19,297 nt of DNA from Flavobacteriaceae bacterium UBA3159 (GTDB lineage Bacteria > Bacteroidota > Bacteroidia > Flavobacteriales > Flavobacteriaceae): NCBI GenBank assembly GCA_002364535.1, contig DEYL01000049.1, forward strand, positions 1-19,297. Direction: 5' to 3'. This document shows, piece by piece, positions 1-7,635 of this stretch. Position numbers and translations under genes: made by a program. The notes beneath the pieces are model-generated. The model was not told where the DNA came from and made no database searches. It saw nothing but the letters and a program-made list of their open reading frames with translations. Position 1 is the first letter of the stretch; every line of letters begins with the position of its first letter.

Positions 1-89
1 CGACTAACGTATAATTTTATCCATGTAATCATCTGAGAAACCCCCAAGCATCTGATAACTGTTTTCAATAATCGCAGCATATTTTTTAA

Positions 90-119
90 TTTGGTAAAGT
101 TTAGATAACGCTAATTTAA
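90..119 (+). promoter_or_regulatory. Possible weak promoter upstream of murQ
   Basis: TTTG at 90-93, an 18-nt spacer, then TAATTTAA at 112-119 resembles the Bacteroidota layout TTTG-N17-20-TAnnTTTG. The -7 part matches only loosely, with the last two bases differing. The leader to the murQ ATG would be about 50 nt. The rest of 1-174 is A/T-rich with no gene I can support. This is an inference from motif spacing only. Confidence 0.25.
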
Positions 120-174
120 CATTTAATTTACATTGGAGACTGTTAGAATAGAAAAATAACATCTTATTTTGAGC

Positions 175-984
175 ATGAACTTTGATAAAATAACAGAAAA
201 AGACTCCCATTACGATGCTTTGGAGACAAAATCAACCCAAGAACTTTTGTCGGGAATCCATCGGGAAGATAAGGTGGCGGTAACAGCTGTAGGCGAGGTT
301 TTGGATAAAATCGAAAAACTCATCAATCATTTGGTGCCAAAAATGAAAGCCGGTGGACGCTTGTTCTATATGGGTGCTGGAACCAGCGGCAGGTTGGGGG
401 TATTAGATGCTTCGGAGTGTCCCCCTACCTTTGGAACCAACCCTGAAATGGTATCAGGTATCATCGCTGGTGGAATGGATGCACTTCATCAATCCATCGA
501 AAATGCTGAAGACCACCCCATACAAGGATGGAAAGATTTACAACAATACCAACCCGATCAAAATGATTTTGTAATCGGAATTGCCGCCTCTGGAACCACA
601 CCCTATGTGGTGGGTGCCCTACAACAATGTCAGCAAAATGGGATTACCACCGGTTGTGTTACTTGCAACCGAAAAAGTCCCATCACTAAGTTTTCCAACT
701 TCCCCATCGAAGTCGTCGTGGGGCCAGAATTTGTAACAGGAAGCTCACGAATGAAAGCTGGAACCGCCCAAAAACTAATCCTCAACATGATCTCCACTTC
801 GACTATGATTCAATTGGGAAGGGTCAAAGGGAACAAAATGATTGACATTCAAATGACCAATGTAAAGTTGATGGATCGGGCCGCTCGAATTCTTATGGAG
901 GAATTGGAAATTGATAAAGAAGCTGCTGCTGCACTGCTTCACAAGCATAAAAGTATCAGAGCAGCTATAAAAAATTATGCATGA
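175..984 (+). CDS. murQ: N-acetylmuramic acid 6-phosphate etherase (MurQ)
   Basis: MurQ cleaves the D-lactyl ether of N-acetylmuramic acid 6-phosphate to give N-acetylglucosamine 6-phosphate and lactate, in cytoplasmic peptidoglycan recycling. The 269-residue product is a single SIS-domain protein of normal length for this family in Bacteroidota. The phosphosugar-binding stretch GAGTSGRLG lies at about 68-76, followed by DASECPPTFG. Glu81 and Glu112 correspond to the two glutamates known to be important in E. coli MurQ (Glu83, Glu114). GSSRMKAGTAQK, further on, is also typical. I chose the ATG at 175; a TTG two codons upstream is possible, but MurQ homologues start close to this point. The gene overlaps the next one by ATGA, suggesting translational coupling. 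No murP, nagZ or anmK is visible beside it. Confidence 0.96.
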   Translation: MNFDKITEKDSHYDALETKSTQELLSGIHREDKVAVTAVGEVLDKIEKLINHLVPKMKAGGRLFYMGAGTSGRLGVLDASECPPTFGTNPEMVSGIIAGGMDALHQSIENAEDHPIQGWKDLQQYQPDQNDFVIGIAASGTTPYVVGALQQCQQNGITTGCVTCNRKSPITKFSNFPIEVVVGPEFVTGSSRMKAGTAQKLILNMISTSTMIQLGRVKGNKMIDIQMTNVKLMDRAARILMEELEIDKEAAAALLHKHKSIRAAIKNYA

Positions 985-1205
985 ATGCTAAAAAACTAAA
1001 AAAAGGACTGTTCAAAATGGGAACCTTTATCGTGCTCTGCTTTGTTGCACCGGTAATCGTGTATCAAGCCTTTAAAAACCAAGGACATCCTTTTTACTGG
1101 CCAGTGCTCGCCCTCGGAATAGCTTTGTGTTTCATCGCAATTATTTATGGTTTTTGGGCCATCAAAATTTTACTTAATGGTATGCTGGGCGAGAAAAAAA
1201 ACTAA
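981..1205 (+). CDS. Small two-helix membrane protein, DUF6095-like
   Basis: The 74-residue product has a basic N-terminus (MNAKKLKKGLFK), a hydrophobic segment at about 13-32, a short loop with QGHPFYWP, a second hydrophobic segment at about 38-66 and a lysine-rich end. It is therefore predicted to be an inner-membrane hairpin with both ends in the cytoplasm. It resembles the DUF6095 family, which I recall as common in flavobacteria and often beside murQ; no function is known. Its ATG overlaps the murQ stop in an ATGA, so it is probably co-translated with murQ. Family membership is from memory of the pattern and was not searched. Confidence 0.8.
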   Translation: MNAKKLKKGLFKMGTFIVLCFVAPVIVYQAFKNQGHPFYWPVLALGIALCFIAIIYGFWAIKILLNGMLGEKKN

Positions 1206-1218
1206 GCCCATTTAAAAA

Positions 1219-1249
1219 TTGTATCACTCGGGGGAGTAAACTATATTTG
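1219..1249 (+). promoter_or_regulatory. Promoter of thrS (Bacteroidota -33/-7 type)
   Basis: TTG at 1219-1221 and a perfect TAnnTTTG element (TATATTTG, 1242-1249) are separated by 20 nt, the layout used by the Bacteroidota primary sigma factor. Transcription would start around 1253-1256, leaving a leader of only about 10-13 nt before the thrS ATG at 1266. No T-box or attenuator could fit in such a leader. Confidence 0.65.
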
Positions 1250-1265
1250 CTGTGATTTTCAGTAT

Positions 1266-3212
1266 ATGATTCAGATAAAATTCCCGGACGCCTCTGTAAA
1301 AAGCTTCGAAACCGGAACAACCGTTCTCGAAATAGCCAAAAATATCAGTGAAGGATTGGCACGAAATGTACTGTGTGCCAAGTTTAACGAACAAGTCATT
1401 GAGGTATCCACTCCATTGTTTGAAGATGGACAGATCCAATTGTTTACATGGAATAATAGTCAAGGAAAAAATGCTTTTTGGCACTCTTCCGCCCATGTAT
1501 TGGCACAGGCTATTATTGCCCTTTATCCTCAAGCCAAACTCACCATCGGACCTGCCATCGAAAATGGATTTTATTACGATGTAGATTTCGGAGATCATTC
1601 CATCACTGAAAAAGAACTTAAATACATTGAAAAAAAATTTCTAGATTTTGCTCGACAAAAGTTTGAATTCAAAATGAGATCTGCCTCCAAACAAGAGGCA
1701 CTCGATTTTTATCATAAAGACGAAAATCCTTATAAAATTGAACTCATCGAAAATTTGGAAGACGGTAACATTACCTTTTGTGACCATGCCGATTTTACGG
1801 ACTTGTGTCGTGGAGGTCACATCCCCCACACTGGCTTTATAAAGGCCGTAAAGCTTTTAAATGTTGCGGGAGCTTATTGGAGAGGAGATGAAAACAATAA
1901 GCAGTTGACCCGAGTCTATGGTATATCCTTTCCCAAACAAAAGGAGTTGACCGAATATCTCGAGCTGCTGGAAGAAGCCAAAAAACGCGACCACAGAAAG
2001 TTGGGAAAAGAACTGGAGTTGTTCACTTTCTCTCAAAAAGTTGGACAGGGATTGCCCTTATGGTTACCCAAAGGAGCTGCTTTAAGAGGTCGATTGGAAG
2101 ATTTTCTAAAAGCCGCTCAAAAGAAAGCCGGATATGAACAGGTCATCTCCCCCCATATCGGAAATAAAGAGCTTTACATGACCTCAGGGCATTATGAAAA
2201 ATATGGGGAAGACAGTTTTCAACCCATAGAAACGCCTGCCGAAGGGGAGACTTTTTTGCTCAAACCCATGAACTGTCCGCACCACTGTGAAATATACAAT
2301 GCCCGCCCTTGGAGTTATAAAGAATTGCCCATACGATATGCAGAGTTTGGGACTGTTTACCGTTATGAACAAAGTGGAGAGCTCCACGGGCTCACCAGAG
2401 TGAGAGGCTTTACCCAAGACGATGCTCATATTTTTTGCACCTCAGACCAGTTGGATCAAGAATTCAAAAACGTCATTGATCTGGTTTTATATGTATTCGG
2501 GTCTTTGGGCTTTGATCATTTTCAAGCACAGGTTTCCATACGTGATCCCAAAAAATCCGAAAAATACATCGGAGATCCCCAAAATTGGGAAAAGGCAGAA
2601 CAGGCTATTATTGATGCTGCTCAAGAAAAGGATTTAGATTTTGTTATCGAAGAGGGAGAAGCAGCCTTCTATGGTCCCAAACTTGATTTTATGGTCAAAG
2701 ACGCTCTGGGAAGAAAATGGCAACTGGGAACCATACAAGTTGATTACAACCTCCCTGAAAGGTTTGAGTTGACTTACAAAGGCGGTGATAACGAACTCCA
2801 TCGACCCATCATGATCCACCGCGCGCCCTTTGGAAGTTTGGAACGATTTGTTGCCATTTTGTTGGAACATACCGGAGGTAATTTTCCGCTATGGCTAACC
2901 CCTACACAAGTGAACTTGTTGAGTGTGAGTGAAAAACACGAAAAATACGCTCAAAAAGTTTTTAATTTCCTTGAAAATAACGAAATTCGCGCCTCCTTGG
3001 ATAATAGAAATGAGACCATCGGGAAAAAGATCCGTGAATCTGAACTTAGTAAAGTTCCTTTTATGTTGATCTTGGGAGAAAAAGAAGCAGAGATGGAAAA
3101 TGTCTCTGTAAGAAAGCATCGAAAAGGTGATTTGGGTGCGATGAGCCTAGAAAGCTTTGTTGAACACATAAATGAAGAGATATCGGAAAGTATCTCTAAA
3201 TTTGAAAATTAA
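1266..3212 (+). CDS. thrS: Threonyl-tRNA synthetase
   Basis: This class II synthetase charges tRNA-Thr in the cytoplasm. The 648 residues carry the full bacterial architecture. A TGS domain (about 1-61) is followed by the editing domain with HSSAH (73-77) and CRGGH (181-185). The catalytic core has the zinc cysteine in MNCPHH (Cys337) and the zinc histidine His388 after motif 2 (YRYEQSGELHGLTRVRG). A third histidine lies in MIHRAPFGSLERF (motif 3), and an anticodon-binding domain ends the protein. No key residue is missing. It heads the block thrS-infC-rpmI-rplT, and the infC start lies 17 nt after its stop. The operator-type autoregulation known in E. coli would need a long leader, and the upstream promoter leaves none. 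Confidence 0.98.
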   Translation: MIQIKFPDASVKSFETGTTVLEIAKNISEGLARNVLCAKFNEQVIEVSTPLFEDGQIQLFTWNNSQGKNAFWHSSAHVLAQAIIALYPQAKLTIGPAIENGFYYDVDFGDHSITEKELKYIEKKFLDFARQKFEFKMRSASKQEALDFYHKDENPYKIELIENLEDGNITFCDHADFTDLCRGGHIPHTGFIKAVKLLNVAGAYWRGDENNKQLTRVYGISFPKQKELTEYLELLEEAKKRDHRKLGKELELFTFSQKVGQGLPLWLPKGAALRGRLEDFLKAAQKKAGYEQVISPHIGNKELYMTSGHYEKYGEDSFQPIETPAEGETFLLKPMNCPHHCEIYNARPWSYKELPIRYAEFGTVYRYEQSGELHGLTRVRGFTQDDAHIFCTSDQLDQEFKNVIDLVLYVFGSLGFDHFQAQVSIRDPKKSEKYIGDPQNWEKAEQAIIDAAQEKDLDFVIEEGEAAFYGPKLDFMVKDALGRKWQLGTIQVDYNLPERFELTYKGGDNELHRPIMIHRAPFGSLERFVAILLEHTGGNFPLWLTPTQVNLLSVSEKHEKYAQKVFNFLENNEIRASLDNRNETIGKKIRESELSKVPFMLILGEKEAEMENVSVRKHRKGDLGAMSLESFVEHINEEISESISKFEN

Positions 3213-3229
3213 TTTAAAATTAGTAAGCC

Positions 3230-3784
3230 ATAGCAATACGTAGGAGAAGATCGAATAAGCCTGCGAGGATCATTAAAGAAAATCCTCACAAAATTAACGA
3301 AAAAATCACAGCCAATGAAATCAGACTGGTTGGAGACAATGTCGAGATAGGAGTTTACAAACTTCCCAAGGCCATTGCCCTTGCCGAAGAACTAGAGTTG
3401 GACCTGGTAGAAATTTCTCCAAAAGCATCCCCACCGGTTTGCAAAATTTTGGACTACAAGAAGTTTCTATACGAGCAAAAAAAGCGTGAAAAGGCACTTA
3501 AGTCTAAGGCTACTAAGGTGATTATTAAAGAAATACGATTCGGTCCACAAACCGACGAACACGATTATGAGTTTAAGAAAAAGCACGCTGAGAAATTTTT
3601 AAACGACGGTGCCAAACTCAAAGCTTTTGTGTTTTTTAAAGGTCGGTCTATCATATTTAAGGAACAAGGCCAGATCTTGCTTTTAAGATTGGCACAAGAC
3701 TTGGAAGAAATTGGAAAAGTGGAACAAATGCCACGATTAGAGGGAAAGAGAATGACCATGTTCATTTCACCTAAAAAGAAGTAA
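3230..3784 (+). CDS. infC: Translation initiation factor IF-3, AUA start codon
   Basis: IF-3 binds the 30S subunit, prevents premature 50S joining and checks start-codon pairing. Read from the ATA at 3230, the product has 184 residues, the normal length. It begins M-A-I-R-R-R-R, as flavobacterial IF-3 does, and then HKINEKITANEIRLVGDN. The linker region follows, and the C-terminal domain has KEIRFGPQTDEHDYEFK, FFKGRSIIF and the end GKRMTMFISPKKK. The frame opens at a TAA (3224-3226). It contains no ATG, GTG or TTG before the TTG at 3398, and starting there would delete most of the N-terminal domain. A rare start codon is known for infC elsewhere (AUU in E. coli), where IF-3 represses its own mRNA by rejecting it. 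The AUA assignment is my inference from homology; the next in-frame candidate is the ATA at 3236. Confidence 0.92.
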   Translation: MAIRRRRSNKPARIIKENPHKINEKITANEIRLVGDNVEIGVYKLPKAIALAEELELDLVEISPKASPPVCKILDYKKFLYEQKKREKALKSKATKVIIKEIRFGPQTDEHDYEFKKKHAEKFLNDGAKLKAFVFFKGRSIIFKEQGQILLLRLAQDLEEIGKVEQMPRLEGKRMTMFISPKKK

Positions 3785-3803
3785 AAAATAAATATTCGAC
3801 GTA

Positions 3804-4001
3804 ATGCCTAAAATGAAAACAAAATCCAGTGCCAAAAAACGATTTAAGCTTACTGGTTCCGGAAAAATAAAAAGAAAACACGCTTTTAAAAGTCACATCC
3901 TGACAAAAAAGTCAAAAAAGCGTAAACTGAAATTGACCCATTCCACATTGGTTCATGACAGTGACTCAAACAACATCAAAGAACAATTAAGGTTGAAATA
4001 A
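3804..4001 (+). CDS. rpmI: 50S ribosomal protein L35
   Basis: The 65-residue, strongly basic product begins MPKMKTKSSAKKRFKLTGSG and contains KHAFKSHILTKKSKKRKR-like sequence, the standard L35 pattern; length is normal. It is a late-assembling protein of the large ribosomal subunit. It sits 19 nt after infC and 84 nt before rplT, the universal infC-rpmI-rplT order. The ATG is preceded by A/T-rich sequence without a Shine-Dalgarno motif. I saw no convincing structure in the 84-nt gap to rplT that would act as an L20 operator. Confidence 0.97.
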   Translation: MPKMKTKSSAKKRFKLTGSGKIKRKHAFKSHILTKKSKKRKLKLTHSTLVHDSDSNNIKEQLRLK

Positions 4002-4085
4002 ATAAATCAAAATCAATCCGTGTGTCACCTTGACTTGAGGCCAAAAAGTGTTGAAAAACCGCCCATGTCAAAAAACTAAAATAAA

Positions 4086-4430
4086 ATGCCAAGATCAGTA
4101 AATTCAGTGGCTTCAAGAGCCCGTCGAAAAAAAATTCTCAAACAAGCCAAAGGTTACTTTGGAAGAAGGAAAAATGTTTGGACTGTCGCCAAAAACGCAG
4201 TAGAAAAGGCCATGCTCTACGCCTACCGTGACCGAAGAACCAAAAAGCGAAACTTCAGATCTTTATGGATCGTAAGAATCAATGCCGGGGCCAGAGAGTA
4301 CGGTATGTCTTACAGCCAATTTATGGGTAAAATAAAGTCCAATAATATCGGACTTAACAGGAAAGTTTTAGCCGATTTGGCCATGAACAATCCTGGAGCT
4401 TTTAAAGCTGTCGTTGACAAAGTCAAGTAG
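4086..4430 (+). CDS. rplT: 50S ribosomal protein L20
   Basis: The 114-residue basic product begins MPRSVNSVASRARRKKILKQ and continues with AKGYFGRRKNVWTVAKNAV, the L20 signature. It ends in a globular domain (NNIGLNRKVLADLAMNNPGAF). L20 is an early assembly protein that binds 23S rRNA. In E. coli and Bacillus it represses its own operon by binding mRNA; no equivalent site is evident here. The gene is the last of the translation block and is followed 16 nt later by an intrinsic terminator. Confidence 0.98.
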   Translation: MPRSVNSVASRARRKKILKQAKGYFGRRKNVWTVAKNAVEKAMLYAYRDRRTKKRNFRSLWIVRINAGAREYGMSYSQFMGKIKSNNIGLNRKVLADLAMNNPGAFKAVVDKVK

Positions 4431-4446
4431 TTATTTTAAATACCAC

Positions 4447-4473
4447 AACCCATCTCAAAAGGATGGGTTTTTG
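4447..4473 (+). terminator. Rho-independent terminator of thrS-infC-rpmI-rplT
   Basis: AACCCATC (4447-4454) and GATGGGTT (4462-4469) form a perfect 8-bp stem around a 7-nt loop, followed by a run of five T (4468-4472). It ends the ribosomal-protein operon. The start codon of the next gene is only 5 nt after the T run. Confidence 0.85.
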
Positions 4474-4477
4474 TATC

Positions 4478-4831
4478 ATGAAATTTACCGTTTACCACAA
4501 TCCCAGATGCAGAAAATCTCGAGAGGTAGTTCAATTCCTTCAAGAGAAAGGACTCTCCTTTGACACAGTAAAATATCTGGAGCAGTCTTTTGATAAAAAC
4601 ACACTGGGTGAGGTATTAAAAAAGATCGACAAGAAACCCTCCGAGATTCTTAGAAAAAACGAAGTCCTTTGGAAAAAAGAATACTCTTCTAAAGACCTCA
4701 GTGAATATCAAATTTTACAACTGTTGGTCAAACAACCCAAATTGATTGAAAGACCCATTGTAACAACTAAAGAAAAGGGAGTTTTGGCTCGGCCTATCGA
4801 AAAACTGATGGAATTTCTAAACAATGAATAA
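4478..4831 (+). CDS. ArsC/Spx-family thioredoxin-fold protein (arsenate reductase-like)
   Basis: The 117-residue product has the ArsC fold and the ArsC residues: Cys11 in YHNPRCRKSREV, Arg59 (EILRKNE), Arg92 (ERPIV) and Arg105 (ARPIEK). These align with Cys12, Arg60, Arg94 and Arg107 of E. coli ArsC, which uses glutaredoxin to reduce arsenate. No other ars gene is nearby, and many such chromosomal proteins in Bacteroidota have no tested role, so arsenate reduction is only the best guess. An Spx- or YffB-like redox role is possible. I chose the ATG at 4478; an in-frame ATG at 4463 lies inside the terminator stem and adds five residues absent from the family. No clear promoter was found, so expression may depend on terminator read-through. 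Confidence 0.85.
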   Translation: MKFTVYHNPRCRKSREVVQFLQEKGLSFDTVKYLEQSFDKNTLGEVLKKIDKKPSEILRKNEVLWKKEYSSKDLSEYQILQLLVKQPKLIERPIVTTKEKGVLARPIEKLMEFLNNE

Positions 4832-4877
4832 ACCTTTTGAAATTAAGCGGATCTTAAGAGTATTATTCATTCTATGA
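4824..4877 (+). other. 17-codon reading frame bridging two genes
   Basis: ATG at 4824 opens a frame of 17 codons (MNKPFEIKRILRVLFIL). It overlaps the end of the ArsC-like gene by 8 nt and ends in TGA (4875-4877) overlapping the ATG of the receptor gene as ATGA. It could couple translation of the two genes, or be chance. There is no homology to support a peptide function. Confidence 0.2.
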
Positions 4878-7351
4878 AAAAAGTTTACATCATTGCCCTA
4901 ATCAGTTTTTCCTATTCCCTTTTTGGACAACGACCAGCTGGAAATATTCCCAAGATTAAACTTACGGGAATGGTGATCGATCAAGGGACCCAACAAACTC
5001 TTGAATACGCTACTATCAGTCTTCAAAACACCAAAAACCCTGATCGCTTACAAGGAGGAATCTCCGGAATTGATGGAAAATTCAACATAGAGGTATTTCC
5101 CGGCACTTATGATATCAGTATCGAATACATCGGCTTTGAAAGATTTAGCAAGCATGGAGTAGTCATTAAAGACAATATTGATATAGGAACTATAGGTTTG
5201 CTCATTACCAGTACAGCACTTGAAGGTGTTGAAATCATGGCCGAAAAAACCGAAGTAGAAATCAGACTCGACAAACGCATCTACAACGTGGGAAAAGACC
5301 TTACGGTGAGAGGGGGCAGTGTGGCGGATGTATTGGATAATGTGCCTTCGGTAACAGTAGACATCGAAGGCAATGTGGCCTTAAGGGGAAATGACAATGT
5401 TAGGATACTAATCAATGGAAAGCCCTCGGGTTTGGTGGGTATTTCTGGACCCCAAGGCTTGCAACAATTGCCGGCTGAATCCATCGAAAAAGTAGAGGTA
5501 GTAACCTCCCCTTCTGCCCGTTATGGCGCAGAAGGTACCGCTGGGATTTTGAACATCATACTAAAAAAACAAGAGCTGCTGGGCTTTAATGGCAACTTTG
5601 TGGCCAACGCAGGACAAACCCATTCCAATGTCATTCCTTCAAACTATGGTGGCTCCGCTAATATTAACCTTAGAAAAAACAAATTCAACATCTTTTCAAC
5701 CAATTCCTACAGGAAAAGTCTTTCCATTGGTCGGGTGTTTAATGAAAATGAATATTTTAATGGTGATCAACCCAGTAGTTTCCTTGAGGAATCCCGAAAG
5801 CCGGAGCGTGAAAATTTTAGTTTTTTTTCCAGCTTAGGGGTGGAGTATTTCCTCAAAGAAAAAACTTCTTTGATCTTAAGTGGATTCATTCGCGACCAAA
5901 GCGGGGATGACTACTCTAAAAACATCCTCAAAAGATTCGATGCCAATAAAGAATTGATTTTTCAATCCGAATTGATCGAATTAGAAACCGACAAAGACGA
6001 TGCCCGTCAGATCAGCCTTAATTTCGATTCCGAAATCGATGAGGAAGGAGAAGAATTTACAGCAGTATTCCAATATGAAGAAAACTCGGAAGATGAAAAA
6101 GCAGATATTAACAGCAGTATAAAAGATAAAGATGAATTAGTCAATCAACTTGAGAGTGAAAAAAGAATACTGTTGCAAGCAGACTATGTATTACCGTTGG
6201 ACAAGAATACCCAGTTTGAATTTGGATATAGGGGAAACTTCTCAAATCAAGAAAACGACTATCAAGTTTTCCAAATCGAAAATGGTACTTTTGAGAAAAA
6301 TACCGGTTTGTCGAATGTACTGGTCTACAAAGAACACATTAATGCTCTATACACTCAGTTTGGAAAAAAGCTTAATGCTTTTTCCTTCCTTCTCGGTCTG
6401 AGGATGGAAGATTCTAAAATCGTAGTCGATCAACGAACCATAAATGATTATAACGAAAAAAAATACACTAATTTCTTTCCCACCGTCAATTTATCATATG
6501 AGTTTGGCGAAAGTGAAAGTCTAATTTTGGGCTACAGCAGGAGAATTTCCAGACCCAGAGGAAGATTTTTAAATCCTTTTCCCTCCAGAGCCAGCGTGGC
6601 CAATTTTTTTCAAGGAAATGCAGACTTAGATCCAAGTTACTCTAATACGGTAGACATCGGTTACCTTAAAAGATGGGATAAGGTGACTTTTAACTCATCC
6701 GTTTATCATCAAAGGTCTACGGATGTGTTTACTTTTATTGCTGAAGATAGCGGACAAACTGTTGAGGTCAGTGAAAACAATGGAAGCGATGACCTCGTTA
6801 AATTACCCATCATCATCAGAAATCCTATCAATTTGGCTGAAAACAACAGAACCGGATTTGAGTTTACACTCAGTTACAACCCCTCCAGAAAATCAAGGAT
6901 TTTCGCCAACTTTAATCTTTTTAACTCCCAAACTATTGGCGTCCATGAAGGCTTAGACCTGAGCAGAACCAATCTGAGTTGGTTTTCGAGGGTCAATGGG
7001 AAGTTTACAATTTTTAAGGACATCGATTGGCAAATCCAGATTTTTTACAGAGGGCCCAGAGAGAATGCACAATCCAAAAGCAAGGGGATGGTCTTTACCA
7101 GCATGGCACTCAATAAAGATATCTTTAAAAAGAAAGGAACCCTTTCCTTCCGGGTAAGTGACTTATTCAATTCGGCCATGTATCAATCTCATACATTTAC
7201 ACCTACCTTTCAGAATGATGTAGTTTTTAGAAGAAGTTTACCATCATTCAATCTTTCTATGACTTATAGGGTCAACCAAAAGTCAAACCAACAGAGGAGA
7301 AGATCATCCGGCAATCGCGGTAGTAATGATCAAACTGGTTTTGGTTTTTAA
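4874..7351 (+). CDS. TonB-dependent-receptor-like outer-membrane beta-barrel protein
   Basis: The 825-residue product begins with a signal peptide (about 1-19, MKKVYIIALISFSYSLFGQ). It then has a carboxypeptidase-regulatory-like beta-sandwich (about 28-110, with GMVIDQGTQQTLEYATISL and the IDGKFNIE turn). A plug domain follows (about 130-232: LDNVPSVTVDIEGNVALRGN, INGKPSG, IEKVEVVTSPSARYGAEGTAGILNIILKK). The rest is a large beta-barrel resembling the OMP_b-brl_3 family, with FPTVNLSYEF and LGYSRRISRPRG. Such proteins import or bind unknown ligands at the outer membrane. No SusD partner is adjacent and no typical SusC signature was seen, so the substrate cannot be named. After the last predicted strand there is an Arg/Ser/Gly-rich tail (RRRSSGNRGSNDQTGFGF). 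Confidence 0.92.
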   Translation: MKKVYIIALISFSYSLFGQRPAGNIPKIKLTGMVIDQGTQQTLEYATISLQNTKNPDRLQGGISGIDGKFNIEVFPGTYDISIEYIGFERFSKHGVVIKDNIDIGTIGLLITSTALEGVEIMAEKTEVEIRLDKRIYNVGKDLTVRGGSVADVLDNVPSVTVDIEGNVALRGNDNVRILINGKPSGLVGISGPQGLQQLPAESIEKVEVVTSPSARYGAEGTAGILNIILKKQELLGFNGNFVANAGQTHSNVIPSNYGGSANINLRKNKFNIFSTNSYRKSLSIGRVFNENEYFNGDQPSSFLEESRKPERENFSFFSSLGVEYFLKEKTSLILSGFIRDQSGDDYSKNILKRFDANKELIFQSELIELETDKDDARQISLNFDSEIDEEGEEFTAVFQYEENSEDEKADINSSIKDKDELVNQLESEKRILLQADYVLPLDKNTQFEFGYRGNFSNQENDYQVFQIENGTFEKNTGLSNVLVYKEHINALYTQFGKKLNAFSFLLGLRMEDSKIVVDQRTINDYNEKKYTNFFPTVNLSYEFGESESLILGYSRRISRPRGRFLNPFPSRASVANFFQGNADLDPSYSNTVDIGYLKRWDKVTFNSSVYHQRSTDVFTFIAEDSGQTVEVSENNGSDDLVKLPIIIRNPINLAENNRTGFEFTLSYNPSRKSRIFANFNLFNSQTIGVHEGLDLSRTNLSWFSRVNGKFTIFKDIDWQIQIFYRGPRENAQSKSKGMVFTSMALNKDIFKKKGTLSFRVSDLFNSAMYQSHTFTPTFQNDVVFRRSLPSFNLSMTYRVNQKSNQQRRRSSGNRGSNDQTGFGF

Positions 7352-7356
7352 AAAAC

Positions 7357-7518
7357 CTAAGATTTATTCTTTTCCCTGCGATCTTTGAGATATTGCATCA
7401 AAGATCCAAACAGCCAATAAGGAATGACAAAAGTCAAAAGGAATATCATTAGCCAAAAGCCGAGTGTTAAAATGGATAGGAAAGCAAGAAATCCTAAATA
7501 TTGATCAAATTCAAACAT
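7357..7518 (-). CDS. Small membrane protein of 53 residues, function unknown
   Basis: On the minus strand an ATG (7518-7516) opens 53 codons ending in TAG. The product starts MFEFDQYLGF, has a long hydrophobic stretch at about 8-40 (including GFWLMIFLLTFVIPYW) and ends in a strongly charged tail (LKDRREKNKS). This is the layout of a small inner-membrane protein with a cytoplasmic basic C-terminus. The organised hydrophobic/basic pattern and the fit of the gene into the gap argue that it is real: it ends 5 nt from the receptor stop, on the opposite strand. I recall similar small proteins in flavobacteria but cannot name a family. No clear -7 element was found upstream; TAAATTTA in the leader is the nearest match. 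Confidence 0.7.
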   Translation of the reverse strand: MFEFDQYLGFLAFLSILTLGFWLMIFLLTFVIPYWLFGSLMQYLKDRREKNKS

Positions 7519-7581
7519 GGTTTAAAATCTAATATAAATTTACTACTTTTTCTTTTTCGTTTTTAGTATCATGGAAAATTA

Positions 7582-7614
7582 TTTTAACAGCCTCAAACAA
7601 AAGGCTTATTTTTG
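7582..7614 (+). promoter_or_regulatory. Promoter of fumC
   Basis: TATTTTTG (7607-7614) is a perfect TAnnTTTG -7 element. TTTTA at 7582-7586, ending 20 nt upstream, is a poor -33 element. Transcription would start near 7619, giving a leader of about 16 nt. A 5-bp inverted repeat (AGCCT 7589-7593, AGGCT 7602-7606) lies in the spacer; it may be chance. Confidence 0.5.
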
Positions 7615-7635
7615 TAGAAAAGAAAACAGCACACC

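Noticed and set aside
4..210. Minus-strand frame of 68 codons at the left edge, overlapping the murQ start
   Set aside because: No recognisable family, A/T-rich composition, overlaps the murQ N-terminus, and the frame looks like chance reading of leader DNA.
4002..4085. Possible L20 autoregulatory mRNA structure between rpmI and rplT
   Set aside because: Only short 4-5 bp pairings with long loops could be found by eye; not enough to claim an operator.
4463..4477. Upstream ATG for the ArsC-like gene
   Set aside because: It lies inside the rplT terminator stem and adds residues not found in the family; ATG 4478 gives the standard start.
7343..7357. Palindrome GGTTTTTAAAAAACC at the receptor/small-gene junction as a bidirectional terminator
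   Set aside because: Almost no loop and only two G-C pairs at the ends; it would not form a stable hairpin.
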